Source of the DNA: Bacillota bacterium
GTDB taxonomy: Bacteria; Bacillota; Clostridia; Lachnospirales; Lachnospiraceae
Length of the DNA stretch: 26,020 bases
Assembly: GCA_023398615.1 (NCBI GenBank)
Contig: JAEWSD010000037.1
Span: forward strand, 1 to 26,020
Reading direction: 5' to 3'
Position 1 is the first letter of the stretch. Every line of letters starts with the position of its first letter. Positions 22,965 to 26,020 of this stretch are shown in pieces. The notes beneath the pieces are model-generated. The model had not been told where the DNA came from. It did not search any database and saw nothing but the letters and a program-made list of their open reading frames with translations. Position numbers and translations under genes: made by a program.

Positions 22965-25538
22965 CTAAATACTCCGGCCATGACAGAATTTATACTTCTT
23001 GCCGCTTCCGCACGGGCAGGGATCATTCGGCTGTATCTTCTTCCCGACTCTCTTTACAGGCCCCTGCTGCGCCGAATCGTCTTTATTGGTGCCCGTCACC
23101 TTGGCAACCTGTTCTCTTTCAACATTCTGCTCTATTCTGACATGCATCAGCGCTTTTACGGTATCCTCGCTGATAGCCTGGGTCATCTCATCAAACATCT
23201 CAAAGCCCATGAATTTGAATTCCACCAAAGGATCCTTTTGTCCGTAAGCCTGCAATCCGATACCCTGGCGCAGCTGGTCCATATCATCGATATGATCCAT
23301 CCATTTGCGGTCAATAACCTTTAACAGGATAACGCGCTCAACTTCCCTCAAATGCTCCTTTTCCGGGAATTCGGCTTCCTTCGCCTCATATAGCTTAACC
23401 GCATCCTCCTTCAGCTGCTGCATAAGTGCATTTTTCTTCGTACACTTTTGCTCTTCCTCAACAAGCTTGACAGGGTCGAACGGAAAAATCGGCAGCAGAA
23501 TATTATTGAGTTCATTCAGATCCCATTCTTCCGGATCCTGATCCTCGCTGATACAGGTGTTTACCGCATTCTCAACGGAATCCGTAATCATCTTATAGAT
23601 GGAATCCCGCATGCTTTCACCGTCAAGTACTCTTCTTCTTTCCGCATATATAATCTCTCTCTGATCATTATTCACCTGATCATACTCCAGCAGATTCTTT
23701 CTGATGCCGTAGTTGTTGCCCTCAATACGTTTCTGCGCTTTTTCGATTGCACTGCTTAACATATTATGCTCGATCTGTTCACCTTCCGGCAGACCCATCG
23801 AATTAAAGATGCCCATCAGTCTTTCGGAACCGAACAGACGCATTAAGTCATCTTCCAGGGAAATATAGAAGCGCGACTCTCCGGGATCGCCCTGGCGGCC
23901 GGCACGTCCTCTTAACTGATTGTCAATACGTCTCGACTCATGACGTTCCGTACCGATGATCTTAAGACCGCCTGCCTCCGTTACACCTTCGCCCAGCTTG
24001 ATATCGGTACCGCGGCCTGCCATGTTGGTAGCTATGGTAACCGAACCATACTGTCCGGCATCCGCTATGATCTCAGCTTCCAGCTCATGGAACTTGGCAT
24101 TCAGGACCTTGTGCTGGATACCTTTCTTTCTCAAGAATTCACTGATTTCCTCCGAAGCCTCGATTGTTATCGTACCAACCAGCACCGGCTGCCCTTTCTT
24201 ATGGGATTCGATGATCTCATTAATAACTGCGTTCAGCTTCTCCTTTTTTGTCTTATAAACCGCATCCTGCCTGTCAATACGAATTACCGGAACATTTGTC
24301 GGCACCTCAATAACATCCATACCGTAAATATCCCTGAATTCTTTCTCCTCCGTCAGTGCGGTACCCGTCATACCGGACTTCTTCTCATATTTATTGAAAA
24401 AGTTCTGGAAGGTTATCGTTGCCAGAGTCTTGCTTTCTCTCTTTACCTTTACCTTTTCCTTTGCTTCGATTGCCTGATGCAGTCCGTCCGAGTAACGGCG
24501 TCCGGGCATAATACGGCCCGTAAACTCATCTACGATCAGCACCTCATCATCCTTTACCACATAATCCTTATCCCTGAACATTAAATTGTGCGCACGCAGT
24601 GCCAGAATAATATTATGCTGTATCTCAAGATTTTCCGGATCTGCAAGATTCTCAAGCTTAAAGAAGTCCTCCACCTTTAATACGCCCTGTGCGGTCAGGT
24701 TCACATTCTTGTCCTTTTCATTGACAATAAAATCGCCTTCCTCCTCGATCTCTTCCTTCATTAAGGCAGCCATCTTTGTTAGTTCGGCACTTTCCTTGCC
24801 GCGTACCATCTGTCTTGCAAGAATATCACACGCCTCATAAAGCTTGGTAGATTTCCCGCTTTGTCCTGAAATAATAAGCGGTGTTCTGGCCTCGTCAATC
24901 AATACGGAGTCGACCTCATCGATTATAGCATAATGCAGCCCTCTTTGAACCAGCTGCTCCTTATATATTACCATGTTGTCTCTCAGATAATCAAAACCCA
25001 ACTCATTATTCGTAGCATAGGTAATATCGCAGTTATATGCATCCCTTCGTTCATTGTTATCCATACTGTTAAGAATAACTCCGACCTTTAAGCCCAGGAA
25101 CTCATGTATCTGTCCCATCCACTCGGCATCACGCTTTGCAAGGTAATCATTTACGGTGACAATATGAACACCTTGCCCTTCCAATGCATTCAGATACGAG
25201 GGAAGGGTAGCCACAAGGGTCTTACCTTCACCGGTACGCATTTCCGTAATTCTTCCCTGATGGAGAACTACACCGCCCATAAGCTGTACCCTGTAATGTC
25301 TCATTCCTAATACTCTCTTAGAGGCTTCCCTTACGACAGCATAAGCTTCTGCCAGAATATCATCTAAAGTCTCACCGTTTTTTAATCTATTCTTAAATTC
25401 GTATGTTTTTCCTCTTAATTCTTCATCCGTGAGCTTTTCAATTGTAGACTCCAGGGCTTCTATTTTATCTACAATAGGAATAACTAGCTTTAATTCTCTT
25501 TGGCTATGTGTACCAAATACCTTACTTAGAATACCCAT
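22965..25538 (-). CDS. secA: Preprotein translocase ATPase SecA
   Basis: An 857-residue motor that drives unfolded secretory proteins through the SecYEG channel at the membrane. Seen: a helicase-like NBD1 with MRTGEGKT Walker A (100-107) and IIDEVDSVLIDEARTPL Walker B; the preprotein crosslinking domain; NBD2 with VTIATNMAGRGTDIKLG and ESRRIDNQLRGRAGRQGDPG; a helical scaffold region; and a C-terminal zinc tail CPCGSGKKYKFCHG with Cys841, Cys843, Cys852 and His853. The ATG at 25538 has GGAGTG upstream. Length is ordinary for Firmicutes. It is followed by prfB, and its own promoter is at 25620-25648. Confidence 0.98.
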   Translation of the reverse strand: MGILSKVFGTHSQRELKLVIPIVDKIEALESTIEKLTDEELRGKTYEFKNRLKNGETLDDILAEAYAVVREASKRVLGMRHYRVQLMGGVVLHQGRITEMRTGEGKTLVATLPSYLNALEGQGVHIVTVNDYLAKRDAEWMGQIHEFLGLKVGVILNSMDNNERRDAYNCDITYATNNELGFDYLRDNMVIYKEQLVQRGLHYAIIDEVDSVLIDEARTPLIISGQSGKSTKLYEACDILARQMVRGKESAELTKMAALMKEEIEEEGDFIVNEKDKNVNLTAQGVLKVEDFFKLENLADPENLEIQHNIILALRAHNLMFRDKDYVVKDDEVLIVDEFTGRIMPGRRYSDGLHQAIEAKEKVKVKRESKTLATITFQNFFNKYEKKSGMTGTALTEEKEFRDIYGMDVIEVPTNVPVIRIDRQDAVYKTKKEKLNAVINEIIESHKKGQPVLVGTITIEASEEISEFLRKKGIQHKVLNAKFHELEAEIIADAGQYGSVTIATNMAGRGTDIKLGEGVTEAGGLKIIGTERHESRRIDNQLRGRAGRQGDPGESRFYISLEDDLMRLFGSERLMGIFNSMGLPEGEQIEHNMLSSAIEKAQKRIEGNNYGIRKNLLEYDQVNNDQREIIYAERRRVLDGESMRDSIYKMITDSVENAVNTCISEDQDPEEWDLNELNNILLPIFPFDPVKLVEEEQKCTKKNALMQQLKEDAVKLYEAKEAEFPEKEHLREVERVILLKVIDRKWMDHIDDMDQLRQGIGLQAYGQKDPLVEFKFMGFEMFDEMTQAISEDTVKALMHVRIEQNVEREQVAKVTGTNKDDSAQQGPVKRVGKKIQPNDPCPCGSGKKYKFCHGRSI

Positions 25539-25619
25539 ATTTATATCACTCCTGTGTTATTGAATTTCATCCGGTTACAGAAATATCATACCTACAGTTT
25601 CATTTACAGTTCAGCATAT

Positions 25620-25648
25620 ATTGTATCATTTACCCAGGCACTATTCAA
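25620..25648 (-). promoter_or_regulatory. Promoter of secA
   Basis: On the minus strand TTGAAT (25643-25648) and TACAAT (25620-25625) are exactly 17 bp apart, giving a good SigA-type match and a leader of about 75 nt before the secA ATG. The -35 box lies just downstream of repeat copy C. Confidence 0.65.
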
Positions 25649-25662
25649 CACTTTTATTTTAT

Positions 25663-25852
25663 GCACCATATATGCCGTGCTTTTCTTCCACAGGATGAAC
25701 TTCCCTATACGACAAGAAAGAGTTTCGCTCGCGAAACTCTCGCGCCGAGCGCGGCCGGCTTTGCCGGTAAAATTCCTAAGCTTTGCTTTTTAAGCTTTTC
25801 GTGCTGAGTGCGCACCCATAGCGGAACGCTTTTTTATTTCATAGGATTATTG
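25663..25852 (-). repeat. Hairpin-rich intergenic repeat, copy C (upstream of secA)
   Basis: It contains the exact core CGCACCCATAGCGG (25811-25824) and ATAGGATTATTG (25841-25852) shared with copy B. Its left part (around 25663-25713) resembles both its own right end and the left part of copy B. Inside are a 22-nt near-perfect palindrome at 25719-25740 (10-bp arms), CCGGCTTTGCCGG (25755-25767), CGCG arms at 25741-25753, and two AAGCTT sites (25778-25783, 25792-25797). No gene is visible. Together with the terminator it fills most of the gap between secA and the next gene. Confidence 0.65.
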
Positions 25853-25894
25853 TACTTTAGCACGTCACCGTAACAAGGTCTTTCCTATGAAAGT

Positions 25895-25946
25895 AAAAAA
25901 AATTCCCTGCCATCCGAGTAGGATAGTAAGGAATTTAATCTTTTTT
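25895..25946. terminator. Bidirectional intrinsic terminator
   Basis: AAATTCC (25900-25906) pairs with GGAATTT (25930-25936), with an inner ATCC/GGAT stem (25912-25915, 25921-25924). On the minus strand it runs into T residues (A-run 25895-25900); on the plus strand TTTTTT follows at 25941-25946. It most likely ends the gene at the right edge. Confidence 0.8.
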
Positions 25947-25954
25947 GGTCCCTG

Positions 25955-26020
25955 TTATTTTACTCTGTACTGTTTATCCTTCAATTCTTTTGCGATCATA
26001 AATACGGCAACCATTCCGGC
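25955..26020 (-). CDS. C-terminal end of an unidentified gene (partial)
   Basis: Only the last 21 codons are inside the window, reading AGMVAVFMIAKELKDKQYRVK then TAA, nine nucleotides before the terminator. The fragment is half hydrophobic and ends basic. It is too short for me to assign a family. The stop, its distance to the terminator and the shared strand make a real gene end likely. Confidence 0.6.
   Translation of the reverse strand, partial: AGMVAVFMIAKELKDKQYRVK

Overview
The window reads as chromosomal DNA from a low-to-moderate GC, spore-former-type Firmicute, most likely a Lachnospiraceae (Clostridium cluster XIVa) member. The evidence is protein style (Tex, SecA, RF2, the UPF0735/PheB-type ACT protein, a fused Wzz/BY-kinase), strong AGGAGG-like ribosome binding sites, and the secA-prfB gene order typical of Firmicutes. 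The genus is not identifiable by eye. Every supported gene lies on the minus strand, so genes are transcribed from high to low coordinates.

Region 1 (about 18-13729) is a nearly gap-free exopolysaccharide/capsule operon. A TATAAT-type promoter at 13701-13729 precedes, in transcription order: a small membrane-anchored helical protein of unknown function; a polyprenyl-phosphate sugar-1-phosphate transferase that starts the lipid-linked repeat unit; a GT4 glycosyltransferase; a radical SAM/SPASM enzyme; two more GT4-like transferases; a Wzy-type polymerase; two GT2 transferases; a Wzx-type flippase; a CpsB-type PHP tyrosine phosphatase starting at TTG; and a fused Wzz/CpsD tyrosine kinase. Most junctions overlap or are separated by less than about 25 nt, so translational coupling is likely. 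The second GT2 gene has its 3' end replaced by a hairpin-rich repeat.

Region 2 (13845-16591) holds tex, with its own promoter and a nested terminator, and an HxlR-family regulator. Region 3 (16612-21027) is an aspartate-family amino-acid operon: ACT/HTH protein, homoserine dehydrogenase, a phosphoglycerate-mutase-like protein that is the proposed homoserine kinase, and aspartate kinase, closed by a terminator. Region 4 (21200-25648) carries secA, prfB (with the classical +1 programmed frameshift at an in-frame TGA) and a lone cheW. The 3' end of one further, unidentified gene enters at the right edge.

The most unusual non-coding signal is a family of hairpin-rich intergenic repeats. Three copies (about 3690-3896, 21082-21211, 25663-25852) share the core CCCATAGCGG. 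One copy has been co-opted as the C-terminus of a glycosyltransferase, one carries the likely terminator of cheW, and one sits directly upstream of the secA promoter. A separate 26-nt hairpin repeat occurs twice, 40 nt apart, before the ACT-domain gene. I saw no rRNA, tRNA, CRISPR array, transposase or complete insertion sequence.
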